A DNA stretch of 64,000 nt from Streptomyces rubiginosohelvolus (GCF_014649875.1 NZ_BMTW01000008.1:82983-146982), one strand, 5' to 3'. Positions 41,467 through 50,258 are shown, counted from the stretch's first letter. The notes: a model not told the origin generated them from the sequence alone. Made by a program: numbers and translations.

Positions 41467-42765
41467 TCACGCGAAGAGCCGGCGCCAGGTCTCCGGCCCC
41501 GGATAGCCGTCGGCCGCACCGCCGCGCCAGCCCTGGGCCCGCTGGAACGCCTCGACGTTGCGGCGGTCGGCCTCGGTCCAGAGCGGGCTGGGGCCCGACG
41601 CGTAGTGCTTGCCGTATCCCTTCTTCACCAACTGTTTGCCGAGCCGGTCGACATGGCTGTTGGACTGACCCGGCTTGAAATAGCCGCGCCCGGGGAACGC
41701 GACCGCCGTATTCGGGCTGCCGCCCGTGCCGGCGGCCGGAATGTCGCGGCCGCCGCCGGAGGTCAGCAGGCGCCAGGTGTGCGGGCCGGGCAGGCCGTCG
41801 GCCTCCTTGCCCTTCCAGCCCTGGGCCTGCTGGAACGCCTGGGTCGCACGCCGGTCCGCCGTTCCCCACACGGGCCCGGGGCCGACCGCGTAGAACCGCT
41901 TGCCGCCCCGCTGCACCAGCATCTGGCCGAGCTGGGTGACGTACGTGTTGTTGGCGCCGGGGCCGAACTGCTTGGCCCCGGGGAAGGCGGTGGAGGACCC
42001 GGCGCCGGGCGATCCGCCGGTGACCCCCTTGTAGCGGTAGGCGACGTAACGGTCGGAGTTGTTCCAGTACGCCAGGGGCGTCGACTGCTTCCGGGTCCGC
42101 GGGCGCGCCTGCTCGTAGGCGACGTACTGGGTGCGCGCGGAGTTCGCCCAGCCGCCGAAGATCGTGACGTGCGAGCCCTTGGCCGGGTCGGCCGGGTTGT
42201 GGAAGAGGAGGATGTCGCCGGGCTGGAGGTCGGCGCGGGCGATCCGGGTGCCGTACGCGGCGAGGCTGCCGGTCCACTCGTTGGTGCCGAGGTTCCAGGC
42301 CATCGACACATAGCCGGAGCAGTCCTGGCGGTACCCGTCGGACCAGTACTTCTCCATGCTGTACGGGACCTTCGCGTTCACCCACCGCTGCGCCCGGTCG
42401 ATGATCGCGGCCCGGGTCGTCTTGGGCGCCGCCGCTCCGACCGACGGCGGGCCCGAGGCGCCGGTGCCGCGCAGCGGTCCCTTCTCGCCCTGCGGGTGGG
42501 CGGCGGACGGCTCCGGGTCCGCTCCGTCGTCGGCGCGCGGGACCCCGGGGGCGTGGCCCGCGGCGGCCGCCGCGCCCGCGGCCCCGCAGGAGAGGACCAC
42601 CCCGGCGGCCGTGGCCAGCACCAGAGCGCGCCGTGCGCCGTGCGCGGCGGGATGCCCGCCGCGCCGCACCGGCAGGGCCCGCGCGGCGGAGCGCCGCCGC
42701 ACCGCGCACCCCGCGCATCCGCAGTCGATGGCGGGTTCGTACTCCTCGAAGACCGGAACAGACAT
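41467..42765 (-). CDS. NlpC/P60-like cell-wall hydrolase with two C-terminal binding repeats
   Basis: 432 aa. It has a cytoplasmic N-terminus with CGCAGC, a membrane segment (about residues 47-68), and an Ala/Pro linker. A cysteine-peptidase-like domain follows with Cys149 (QDCSGYVSMAW) and His199 (GSHVTIF), as in NlpC/P60 or CHAP amidases. Two ~85-residue repeats follow (about 265-345 and 350-432), each with FPG, LGxxLVxxG, GPxPxW and AFQxAQGW, resembling peptidoglycan-binding repeats. Likely acts on wall peptidoglycan outside the membrane. ATG 42765 follows GGAGGGG. It is adjacent to the SPFH gene (43 bp) in one unit. Confidence 0.85.
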   Translation of the reverse strand: MSVPVFEEYEPAIDCGCAGCAVRRRSAARALPVRRGGHPAAHGARRALVLATAAGVVLSCGAAGAAAAAGHAPGVPRADDGADPEPSAAHPQGEKGPLRGTGASGPPSVGAAAPKTTRAAIIDRAQRWVNAKVPYSMEKYWSDGYRQDCSGYVSMAWNLGTNEWTGSLAAYGTRIARADLQPGDILLFHNPADPAKGSHVTIFGGWANSARTQYVAYEQARPRTRKQSTPLAYWNNSDRYVAYRYKGVTGGSPGAGSSTAFPGAKQFGPGANNTYVTQLGQMLVQRGGKRFYAVGPGPVWGTADRRATQAFQQAQGWKGKEADGLPGPHTWRLLTSGGGRDIPAAGTGGSPNTAVAFPGRGYFKPGQSNSHVDRLGKQLVKKGYGKHYASGPSPLWTEADRRNVEAFQRAQGWRGGAADGYPGPETWRRLFA

Positions 42766-42957
42766 GCGATTCCCCTCCGCACTCGTCATTCGTCAAGATC
42801 TTTGGGCGCAGCCGCAACGGACGTCGGCGTCTTAACTCTCCTGACATATCGCATTTTGACGGAACAAAGGAAAAAAACGACTATCTGACGGGGCGTGGCG
42901 GCCGGTAAATGGTTCGGAGCACCCCGGCGCGTCGGGTAGAGTTCTCCAGGTCAGCAG

Positions 42958-43031
42958 GCGCCGTTAGCTCAGTTGGTTAGAGCAGCTGACTCTTAATCAG
43001 CGGGTCCGGGGTTCGAGTCCCTGACGGCGCA
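42958..43031 (+). tRNA. tRNA-Lys (CTT anticodon), copy 3
   Basis: Identical to the other two copies, with leader TCAGCAG and a TAGAGT hexamer at about 42937-42942 as likely -10. Confidence 0.97.
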
Positions 43032-43038
43032 CGCACAG

Positions 43039-43073
43039 TCAAAGCCCCCTCACGTTCCGTGAGGGGGCTTTGA
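43039..43073 (+). terminator. Terminator after tRNA-Lys copy 3
   Basis: A perfect 16-bp stem TCAAAGCCCCCTCACG with its complement and a 3-nt loop. Confidence 0.9.
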
Positions 43074-43495
43074 TCATTCCCCGTCCGGTATCCGGTGACA
43101 CCCGGGGGCGCGAGCGCACATCCGCGCTTCGTCACACCCTCTCCACAACCTGGGTTCAAATCGTGCGTATGACCGGCAAACAGTCCGTTTCACCCTTGCG
43201 ATCGCCTTCGGTGTCGGACAATCTGTCTGGGGGCCGTCGGCCCCAAGAGGGCTGCTGATCCATACAGTTGGCACAGCAGAGCGTGACGTTCCGGTTGTCC
43301 GTGCCGCGGGGTGGGGGTCCCGCTCAGGGCGGACACCGAGGCGCAACTCATGCAACCGGAAGGCCGCCCATCCGTGTCTGTGGGGACGGTGGCTTGCCAC
43401 CCTGTGTGCGCACCCGGTGAAGAACGGAGCCGACCGCGCACGACGAGAAAGAGACCGACCAGTCACGCACCACCATGCGTGCGGGGGGATGACCC
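43074..43495 (+). promoter_or_regulatory. Long untranslated region upstream of cslA
   Basis: 422 bp without a supported gene. It contains a GGGGGCC/GGCCCC hairpin near 43233 and a long-range inverted repeat TTCCGGTTG (43289-43297) / CAACCGGAA (43353-43361), with further short GTCC/GGAC pairing inside. If transcribed it would form a structured leader. A 62-codon GTG ORF at 43311-43499 overlaps the cslA start by 4 bp but shows no recognisable features and is not called. Confidence 0.45.
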
Positions 43496-45415
43496 ATGAC
43501 GTCGACGCCGCCAGGCGACCGGCAGGAGAACGACGCTTCCCGGACGACGCAGCTCCGGATACTGCCGAGGGCAGGCGCGGCGCGGCGGCGTGCCAAGAAA
43601 GAGCTGCCCCGCTACGACTACGAGCACTACAGCCGGCTCGCCGGACCGCTGACGCAGCCCCCCGCGGGCAAGCCGTACAAGGTCCAGTACCGCTCGCTCA
43701 TATCGCAGGAGCCGCACCGCGTGCGCGCGGCGCTCCTGCTCGGCGCGGCTCCCCTCGTCTCGCTCGGTCTCTTCGCCTGGCTGATGCAGCCGAGCCACTG
43801 GACCGACCGCGATCCGAACCTCGACAACGACCTTCTGCTCGTTCTCGACGTGATCATGCTCGTCTCGATCGGTCTGATCGAGCTGTTCCGCACGATGAAC
43901 GTCCTCTCCAACGCGCATGCCACCCTGGTCGCCCGCGACCCGGTCCCGGTGATCCCGGAGTCCGGCACCCGGGTCGCCTTCCTCACCTCCTTCGTTCCCG
44001 GCAAGGAACCGCTGGAGATGGTGACGAAGACGCTGGAAGCGGCCGTCAAGATCCGCCACCGCGGTCTGATGCACGTCTGGCTGCTGGACGAGGGCGACGA
44101 TCCGGCGGTCAAGGAGGTCTGCGCCCGGCTCGGCGTGCACCACTTCTCCCGCAAGGGCGTCGCCCACTGGAACCAGGCCAAGGGCCCGCACCGCGCCAAG
44201 ACCAAGCACGGCAACTACAACGCCTGGCTGGACGCGCACGGCGGCGACTACGACTTCTTCGCCTCGGTCGACACCGACCACATCCCGATGGCGAACTACC
44301 TGGAGCGGATGCTCGGCTACTTCCGCGACCCGGACGTCGGCTTCGTCATCGGTCCGCAGGTCTACGGCAACTACGACACCTTCGTCACCAAGGCCGCCGA
44401 GTCGCAGCAGTTCCTCTTCCACGCGCTCATCCAGCGCGCGGGCAACCGCTACGGCGCCCCCATGTTCGTCGGCACCAGCAACGCGGTCCGCATCTCGGCG
44501 CTGAAGCAGATCGGCGGCCTGTACGACTCGATCACCGAGGACATGGCCACCGGCTTCGAGATCCACCGCCACCGCAACCCGGCCACGGGCAAGAAGTGGC
44601 GCTCGGTCTACACCCCGGACGTGCTGGCCGTCGGCGAGGGCCCGACCGCGTGGACGGACTTCTTCACCCAGCAGCTGCGCTGGTCCAGGGGGACGTACGA
44701 GACGATCATCGGGCAGTTCTGGAAGGGCTTCGGGACCATGCCGCCCGGCAAGCTCTTCAACTACACGATGATGATCATCTTCTATCCGATGTCGGCGCTG
44801 AACTGGATCCTCGCGGCGCTCAGTTGCGCGCTCTTCCTCGGCATGGGCGCCTCCGGTGTCCAGATCGACCCGACGATCTGGATGATGCTGTACGGCAACG
44901 CCTCCGCGCTCCAGATCGGCCTGTACATCTGGAACCGCCGCCACAACGTCTCGCCGCACGAGCCCGAGGGCTCCGGCGGTCTGGCCGGCATGGTGATGTC
45001 CGCGCTCTCCGCGCCGATCTACGCCCGCTCGCTGATGGACGCGGTGCTGCGCCGCAAGAGCTCGTTCGTGGTGACCCCCAAGGGCGACTCGTCCAGCCCG
45101 GACACCCTCTTCGGCACCTTCCGCATCCACCTGTTCTTCATCGTCGTCTTCGGCGCCTCGATGATCTCCTCCTTCTTCCTCGGTCACAGCCACCCCGCGA
45201 TGGTCACCTGGGCCACGCTGGCGCTGCTGATCACCGCCGCGCCGATCATCGGCTGGCGGTACACGATCCGCGCCGAGAAGAAGAAACGCCGGTCGGGCGG
45301 AGGCTCGCACCGCAGCGGCGAGCCGGCCCCCGAGCCGAGGCCCCTGCCCGGTGCGCCGGGCAACGACCAGACCATGCAGATCGCCCAGATCGCCCTTGGG
45401 GGACGTAAGAAATGA
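43496..45415 (+). CDS. cslA: Cellulose-synthase-like glycosyltransferase CslA
   Basis: A 639-aa membrane GT2 enzyme. Two membrane helices (about residues 75-95 and 110-130) precede the catalytic domain (RVAFLTSFVPGKEPLEM, SVDTDHIPMANYLERML, ITEDMATGFEIHR and the QLRWSRG box for processivity). Several C-terminal helices follow, and a cytoplasmic Pro/Gly/Arg tail. There is no fused PilZ domain. It makes a beta-(1,4)-linked glycan at hyphal tips, needed for aerial growth and pellet formation. Its stop overlaps the glxA ATG (ATGA), the classic cslA-glxA coupling. Confidence 0.95.
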   Translation: MTSTPPGDRQENDASRTTQLRILPRAGAARRRAKKELPRYDYEHYSRLAGPLTQPPAGKPYKVQYRSLISQEPHRVRAALLLGAAPLVSLGLFAWLMQPSHWTDRDPNLDNDLLLVLDVIMLVSIGLIELFRTMNVLSNAHATLVARDPVPVIPESGTRVAFLTSFVPGKEPLEMVTKTLEAAVKIRHRGLMHVWLLDEGDDPAVKEVCARLGVHHFSRKGVAHWNQAKGPHRAKTKHGNYNAWLDAHGGDYDFFASVDTDHIPMANYLERMLGYFRDPDVGFVIGPQVYGNYDTFVTKAAESQQFLFHALIQRAGNRYGAPMFVGTSNAVRISALKQIGGLYDSITEDMATGFEIHRHRNPATGKKWRSVYTPDVLAVGEGPTAWTDFFTQQLRWSRGTYETIIGQFWKGFGTMPPGKLFNYTMMIIFYPMSALNWILAALSCALFLGMGASGVQIDPTIWMMLYGNASALQIGLYIWNRRHNVSPHEPEGSGGLAGMVMSALSAPIYARSLMDAVLRRKSSFVVTPKGDSSSPDTLFGTFRIHLFFIVVFGASMISSFFLGHSHPAMVTWATLALLITAAPIIGWRYTIRAEKKKRRSGGGSHRSGEPAPEPRPLPGAPGNDQTMQIAQIALGGRKK

Positions 45416-47349
45416 AGTACCGTCCGAGCCGCCGTACCCGCCGCCTGGCGATCAGTACGGCGGTGGTTCTCGCGCTCGCGGGGGCGAACGGGCCGTGGCT
45501 GTACCGTTTCAGCACCGAGCGCTACCACGAGTACAAGATCAACCAGCCAGAGTACAAGGCGGCCAACGGCCACTGGGACTTCCTGGACGTCCCCTCCGAG
45601 CACCGGATCAACACGATCCATGCGGCGCTGCTGCACACCGGCAAGGTGCTGCTCGTCGCGGGCTCCGGGAACAACCAGAAGAACTTCGACGCGAAGAGCT
45701 TCCGCTCGGTGCTGTGGGACCCGAAGACGAACGTCTTCAAGGACATCCCCACCCCCAAGGACATGTTCTGCGCCGGGCACACCCAACTGCCCGACGGCAA
45801 GCTCCTCATAGCCGGCGGCACCAAGCGGTACGAGAAGCTCCAGGGCGACGTCACCAAGGCCGGCGGCCTGATGATCGTCCACAACGAGAACCCGGACAAG
45901 CCGATCACCCTGCCCGCGGGCACCCGGTTCACCGGGAAGAAGAACGGCAAGACGTACGTCTCCAAGGACCCGGTGCTGGTCGAGAAGGCCACCAAGGTCT
46001 TCGACAAGCAGACCGGCGCGTTCCTGCGCAACGACCCCGGCCTCGGCCGGATCTACGTCGAGGCGCAGAAGACCGGCAAGAAGTACGAGAGCGGCACCGA
46101 GGACAACTACCGGGTGGCGGGCCTCTCCGGCTCGGACACCCGCAACGTCTACGGCATCGCGCAGAAGCTGGCCCTGGACAAGAAGGACTTCCAGGGGATC
46201 AAGGAGGCCTTCGAGTTCGACCCGGTCGCGGAGAAGTACATACCCGTCGACCCGATGAACGAGGCCCGCTGGTACCCGACCCTGACGACGCTGGAGGACG
46301 GCAAGGTCCTCGCCCTGTCGGGTCTGGACGAGATCGGCCAGATCGTCCCCGGTAAGGACGAGATCTACGACCCGGCGACCAAGGAGTGGGAGTACACCGG
46401 CATCGTCCGGAAGTTCCCCACCTATCCGGCGGTCTTCCTGCTGAACGACGGCAAGCTGTTCTACTCCGGCTCCAACGCCGGATACGGTCCGGCGGACGTG
46501 GGCCGCGACCCGGGCGTCTGGGACCTGTCGACGAACAGGTTCAAGAAGATCCCCGGGCTCAGCGACCCGGACCAGATGGAGACCTCGGCCACCGTGCGGC
46601 TGCCTCCGGCCCAGGACGAGAAGTTCATGGTGATCGGCGGCGGCGGCGTCGGCGAGTCGGAAAAGTCCAGCGAGAAGTCCCGGCTGGTCGACCTCCAGCA
46701 GAAGAACCCGAAGTTCACGGACGGCGCGTCCCTCTCCGAGGGCACCCGCTACCCCAGCGCCTCCCTGCTGCCCGACGACTCGCTGCTGGTCACCGGAGGC
46801 TCCAGCGACTACCGGGGGCGCGGCGGCTCGGACGTGCTCCAGGCCCGGCTGTACGACGCGAAGAGCGACACGTACAAGAAGGTCGCGGACCCGGCGGTCG
46901 GCCGGAACTACCACTCGGGTTCGGTGCTGCTGCCGGACGGCCGGGTCATGATCTTCGGCTCGGACTCGCTCTTCTCCGACCAGGCCAACACCCGGCCCGG
47001 CGTCTTCGAGCAGCGCATCGAGATCTACACCCCGCCCTACCTCTACCGGGACTCCCGGCCGGAGCTGACGGCCGGGCCGAAGAAGATCGAGCGCGGCGGG
47101 ACCGGCCTGTTCACCACCCAGCACGCCTCCAAGATCACCTCGGCGAAGCTGATGCGGCCCTCGGCGGTCACCCATGTCACCGACACCGACCAGCGCACCA
47201 TCGCGCTGGAGATGGAGAAGTCGAAGGACGGGATCACCGTCACGGTGCCGGACAACCCGGCGCTGGTCCCGGCCGGCTGGTACATGCTGTTCGTCACCGA
47301 CGAGGAGGGCACCCCGTCCGAGGGCATGTGGGTGGAGGTGCCGGAGTAG
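45412..47349 (+). CDS. glxA: GlxA, tip-located mono-copper radical oxidase (galactose-oxidase-like)
   Basis: 645 aa. An N-terminal membrane anchor (about residues 12-30) is followed by a kelch-type seven-bladed beta-propeller and a C-terminal beta-sandwich. Cys120 in DMFCAGH is the partner of the Tyr-Cys crosslink. Trp287 in NEARWYPTL corresponds to the stacking tryptophan (numbered 288 in S. lividans), and copper ligands lie in GRNYHSGSVL. It oxidises nascent CslA glycan with release of H2O2. It is translationally coupled to cslA and convergent with cslZ, with a shared bidirectional hairpin between them. Confidence 0.95.
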   Translation: MKYRPSRRTRRLAISTAVVLALAGANGPWLYRFSTERYHEYKINQPEYKAANGHWDFLDVPSEHRINTIHAALLHTGKVLLVAGSGNNQKNFDAKSFRSVLWDPKTNVFKDIPTPKDMFCAGHTQLPDGKLLIAGGTKRYEKLQGDVTKAGGLMIVHNENPDKPITLPAGTRFTGKKNGKTYVSKDPVLVEKATKVFDKQTGAFLRNDPGLGRIYVEAQKTGKKYESGTEDNYRVAGLSGSDTRNVYGIAQKLALDKKDFQGIKEAFEFDPVAEKYIPVDPMNEARWYPTLTTLEDGKVLALSGLDEIGQIVPGKDEIYDPATKEWEYTGIVRKFPTYPAVFLLNDGKLFYSGSNAGYGPADVGRDPGVWDLSTNRFKKIPGLSDPDQMETSATVRLPPAQDEKFMVIGGGGVGESEKSSEKSRLVDLQQKNPKFTDGASLSEGTRYPSASLLPDDSLLVTGGSSDYRGRGGSDVLQARLYDAKSDTYKKVADPAVGRNYHSGSVLLPDGRVMIFGSDSLFSDQANTRPGVFEQRIEIYTPPYLYRDSRPELTAGPKKIERGGTGLFTTQHASKITSAKLMRPSAVTHVTDTDQRTIALEMEKSKDGITVTVPDNPALVPAGWYMLFVTDEEGTPSEGMWVEVPE

Positions 47350-47362
47350 GGCTTACACACGG

Positions 47363-47408
47363 CGAAGGCCGCACACCGGGAGATCGGGTCTCCGGTGCGC
47401 GGCCTTCG
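47363..47408. terminator. Bidirectional terminator between glxA and cslZ
   Basis: CGAAGGCCGC pairs with GCGGCCTTCG, with an inner CACCGGAG/CTCCGGTG helix, between two convergent genes 70 bp apart. Confidence 0.85.
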
Positions 47409-47418
47409 GTCGTCTCCG

Positions 47419-48465
47419 CTACTTCGTGGTGCCGGCCAGACCCAGGGCGTACTCCGGCCACCAGTCGCCGGCCTTCGGGCCGCCCTTGCAGTCGCCGTCG
47501 GACTCGCCGGGGCGCTTGATCCACAGATAGGCGTCGACCAGCTCGTCGCCGGTCTGCGTCGTCGGGGCCTCGCCCAGGGCGCGGCCCGGGGGGTTGCACC
47601 AGCTCTCGGCGGGGTCGCCGCCCGTGTAGGGGCCGTTGCCGTTGCGGCTGGTGTCGATGACGAAGGGCTTGTTGCCGATCTTCTCCGACAGCTTCTTGCC
47701 GAACTCCGTGGAGACGGCCGTCGTCTGGAAGTTGGAGACGTTGAGCGAGAAGCCGTCGGCCTCGGCGATCCCGGCCCGCTGGAGCGGCTGGTACAGGGCG
47801 TCGGGCGACTGCCAGCCGGCGTTGCCCGCGTCCAGGTAGACCTTGGTGGCGGGCTGCTGCTTCAGCCGCTCGATGGCGCCCTTGAGCAGGTCGTAGCGCT
47901 CCTCGTGGAACTCCTGGGGCGTGCAGCCGTCGACCAGGTGGAGCAGGGCGTCCGGCTCCAGGATCACCGTGGCGCTGCGGTCCCCGATGCCCTGGGCGAC
48001 GCCGTCCAGCCAGGCGCGGTAGGCGTTGCCGTCGGCGGCGCCGCCCTTGGAGAACTGGCCGCAGTCGCGGTGGGGGACGTTGTACAGGACGAGGAGGGCA
48101 TCCCGGTCGGCAGCAGCGGCGGCCTCGGTGATGCCCCGCACCTGGGACTCCGGGTTGTCCGGGGTGACCCACTCGCCGACCGGCTGCTGCGCGATCTTCC
48201 GGATCAGCGCCGCCTTCTCGTCGTCGCCGTCCTCGGTGTACGCGGCGACCTGGCGGGCGGCGTTGCCGTCGGGGTTGACCCAGTACGGGTCCTTGTCCTT
48301 GGGCTGCTGTTCGACGGTCGGCGCGCTCTTCTTGTCGCCGCCGTCCCCGTGGCCGGAGCAGCCCGCCAGCAGCAGGGCCGCCCCGAGCGCCGCCGCCGTA
48401 CCGGTCGTCCGCAGGCCCGTCATGCGCCTGCGCGTCCGGGACCGGCCGGTGTAACTGCCGTACAT
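47419..48465 (-). CDS. cslZ: GH6 endoglucanase/cellobiohydrolase CslZ (lipoprotein)
   Basis: 348 aa. A basic N-terminus and hydrophobic signal end in lipobox LLLAGCSG, so it is anchored outside the membrane. The GH6 domain starts around YWVNPDGNAARQVA. VLYNVPHRDCGQFSKG and ATVILEPDALLHLVDGC carry the conserved Asp residues, and VIDTSRNGNGP and EYALGLAG are family-typical. It probably trims or opens glycan during CslA-dependent synthesis, together with the LPMO. ATG 48465 follows GGGGGAG. It is convergent with glxA. The signature position after RDCGQFSK is GG rather than the commoner GE. Confidence 0.92.
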   Translation of the reverse strand: MYGSYTGRSRTRRRMTGLRTTGTAAALGAALLLAGCSGHGDGGDKKSAPTVEQQPKDKDPYWVNPDGNAARQVAAYTEDGDDEKAALIRKIAQQPVGEWVTPDNPESQVRGITEAAAAADRDALLVLYNVPHRDCGQFSKGGAADGNAYRAWLDGVAQGIGDRSATVILEPDALLHLVDGCTPQEFHEERYDLLKGAIERLKQQPATKVYLDAGNAGWQSPDALYQPLQRAGIAEADGFSLNVSNFQTTAVSTEFGKKLSEKIGNKPFVIDTSRNGNGPYTGGDPAESWCNPPGRALGEAPTTQTGDELVDAYLWIKRPGESDGDCKGGPKAGDWWPEYALGLAGTTK

Positions 48466-48812
48466 CCACTCCCCCTTGGGTGCACTGCCTGCACTGTTCA
48501 TCACTGGTTGCACCGATGTGCTGCCGGTCCGATCCATCCTGGCACAGCGGCCGGGCGTCCACGCTTCTCCTCGTACAACGCGCACACCCGGGCACCGGTT
48601 CCGGACATCCTGTTCGAAAGCCGGTCATCCGCCCGGCCGGTCCCCCTACAGTGGCGAGGACCGGAGCTTTCCCACCGCACCGACCTCCCGTACCGCGCCG
48701 GGCGACTCCCGCGGCCGGGCGCACGCGGTCGAGGACCGGCCCGGCGGGCGCGCCCCGTGAGAGGCGGCCTGCCGGGCCGGGTTGAGCGTGTGTGTTCCCT
48801 GTGATGCGGCGG
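48466..48812. other. Intergenic region upstream of cslZ
   Basis: 347 bp between the cslZ start and the 3' end of the sortase gene, both on the minus strand. It must contain the cslZ promoter. No ORF with convincing start and codon pattern, no tRNA and no clear palindrome were seen. Confidence 0.55.
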
Positions 48813-49526
48813 TCAGCCCTGGGCCACCGCCTGGGCGCGCTCCCCGCCGTCCCCGGCCGCCGCGCCCTGCGCGCCGGTGAGGTAGGCGGAAACGACCACG
48901 TTCGCCGTGTAGGAGCGGGTCTTGTGGTCGTACGTCCCGCCGCAGGTGATCAGCCGCAGTTCGGCCCGGCCGTCCTCGCGGGGCCCGTACGCCTTCTGCG
49001 CGTCGAAGCGTTCGCGGGTGACGAGCTCGACGTCGTCCACGGTGAACTCCGCGACGCTGCCGTCGGTCCGGGTGACCTCGATGCGGGCGCCCGGTTTCAC
49101 CGCGCTGAGCCCGTAGAAGACGGCGGGCTTGGTGTCGGTATCGACATGGCCGACGAACAGGGCCGTGCCCTTCGCCCCGGGCTGAGTGCCGTCGCCGTAC
49201 CAGCCGGCGGTCTTCGGCATCCCGTACGGGGGCGGGTCGATGGCCCCGTCGCCGTCGAGGCCGCGTGTGATGACGGGGGCCTCGATCCCGACGGAGGGGA
49301 CCTCGACGCGCTCGGGGGCCGCCCCGTCGAGCGGGTCGTGGGCCGGGGGCAGCGAGGCCCCGAAGGGGCGGCCGACCGCGGCCACGTCGCCGGTGGTGGG
49401 GCCCGACAGTCCGCCGAACCCGCCGCCGGCCTCCTTGCCCCAGAGCCACAGGCCGAGCAGCAGCACGGCCCAGGTCACTCCGGTGAGCAGTCGCCCGTTG
49501 CCTGCCGGGCGGTCCGGGGCTCCCAT
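48813..49526 (-). CDS. Class F-type sortase
   Basis: A 237-aa membrane-anchored transpeptidase. The N-terminal helix is LLTGVTWAVLLLGLWLWG, followed by a linker and the sortase barrel. Catalytic His127 is in FVGHVDT, Cys195 in RLITCGG, and Arg204 in KTRSY. It lacks the extended N-terminal appendix of class E enzymes and fits actinobacterial class F. It would attach a surface protein to peptidoglycan. It is separated by one base from the gene for a secreted protein with C-terminal membrane helix, its probable partner. The C-terminus carries a Gly/Ala-rich tail. Confidence 0.9.
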   Translation of the reverse strand: MGAPDRPAGNGRLLTGVTWAVLLLGLWLWGKEAGGGFGGLSGPTTGDVAAVGRPFGASLPPAHDPLDGAAPERVEVPSVGIEAPVITRGLDGDGAIDPPPYGMPKTAGWYGDGTQPGAKGTALFVGHVDTDTKPAVFYGLSAVKPGARIEVTRTDGSVAEFTVDDVELVTRERFDAQKAYGPREDGRAELRLITCGGTYDHKTRSYTANVVVSAYLTGAQGAAAGDGGERAQAVAQG

Positions 49527-49527
49527 G

Positions 49528-50094
49528 TCAGCTGCCGGCCGCTTCGCGGCGCCGGCGCGAGGTGCGCAGGGCGACGGCGACGGCCGCGACGGCGGCGAGC
49601 ACCAGGCCGATCACCGCGTGCCGGGTGCCGGGGCCCTGGTCCTCGGCGGACCGTTCGGCGAGGGTGGCGGTGCCTCCGCCGCCCGCCTTGACGGGTGCGG
49701 CGGGCGAGGGCCGGTTGTGGTGGATGACGGTGAGGGTGCCGGTGGCCTTGCCGTCGCTGTCCTCGCACGTCACCCAGACGTCGTAGGAGCGGGGTTCGGC
49801 GTCGGACCGGATCCGGGCCTCCGCGAAGAGGCCCTTGTCGTCGGCCGGGCGGAAGTGGGCGACCGAGGTGAAGGCGTCGGAGTTGCCCTTGGCGCGGCGG
49901 CCCTTGCCGCAGACGTCGACCCACAGCTCCACCTGCCCGCCCGGGGCGATCGTGGACGGGGTGATCGAGACGGTGCCGGTGCGCCGGTCGTCGTCCCCGG
50001 CCGGGGCGGCCGGGGACGCCAGCGCGACGGGGGCGGGCACGGCTATGAGCGCGGCCGCCGCCGCTGCACAGAACGTGAGGGGAATGGAACGCAT
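49528..50094 (-). CDS. Secreted protein with C-terminal membrane anchor, sortase neighbour
   Basis: 188 aa. The signal peptide (MRSIPLTFCAAAAAALIAVP) has an AxA site near residue 27. A beta-sandwich-like domain (VSITPSTIAPGGQVELWVDVCG, one Cys pair) follows, then a Gly/Ala/Pro linker, a membrane helix (HAVIGLVLAAVAAVAVAL) and the positive tail TSRRRR. The layout is that of a sortase substrate, but no LPXTG/LAXTG motif stands before the helix (GPGTRH is there instead). It could be an atypical substrate or merely membrane-anchored. It is likely co-transcribed with the sortase gene downstream. Confidence 0.8.
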   Translation of the reverse strand: MRSIPLTFCAAAAAALIAVPAPVALASPAAPAGDDDRRTGTVSITPSTIAPGGQVELWVDVCGKGRRAKGNSDAFTSVAHFRPADDKGLFAEARIRSDAEPRSYDVWVTCEDSDGKATGTLTVIHHNRPSPAAPVKAGGGGTATLAERSAEDQGPGTRHAVIGLVLAAVAAVAVALRTSRRRREAAGS

Positions 50095-50130
50095 CGTGAA
50101 CCTCCTACGGGAAGGTTCACGGCTGCGGTG

Positions 50131-50203
50131 GCGGACCGCATCCGCAGTCCTCCATTCGGGCGACGCCGAGGGCGGCGCCCGAACGGCCGCGGATGCGGTC
50201 CGC
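50131..50203. repeat. Nested inverted repeats (cruciform) between two genes
   Basis: Outer arms GCGGACCGCATCCGC (50131-50145) and its perfect complement (50189-50203). Inside, CGGGCG-A-CGCC pairs with GGCG-G-CGCCCG (50157-50181). It lies after the HAD phosphatase gene on the minus strand and may be its terminator. Confidence 0.8.
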
Positions 50204-50210
50204 GGAGGAC

Positions 50211-50250
50211 AGGTCAGGACAGGTCAGAGCAGGTCAGGGCAGGTCAGGTC
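50211..50250. repeat. Four tandem 10-bp repeats
   Basis: AGGTCAGGAC-type units at 50211, 50221, 50231 and 50241 with at most two changes each, just beyond the 3' end of the HAD gene. Confidence 0.85.
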
Positions 50251-50258
50251 GGCGCAGC

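Noticed and set aside
25165..43031. tRNA-Lys copies as attachment sites of integrated elements
   Set aside because: No integrase or excisionase, no partial tRNA duplicates at a second end, and gene content between copies is typical core chromosome.
43311..43499. 62-codon GTG ORF overlapping the cslA start by 4 bp
   Set aside because: Composition is untypical (Arg/Pro/Cys-rich), no motif is visible, and it lies within the probable structured leader. Not enough to call a gene.
50211..50250. Origin-like iterons
   Set aside because: Only four 10-bp units, with no DnaA boxes or replication genes nearby; more likely a simple tandem repeat.
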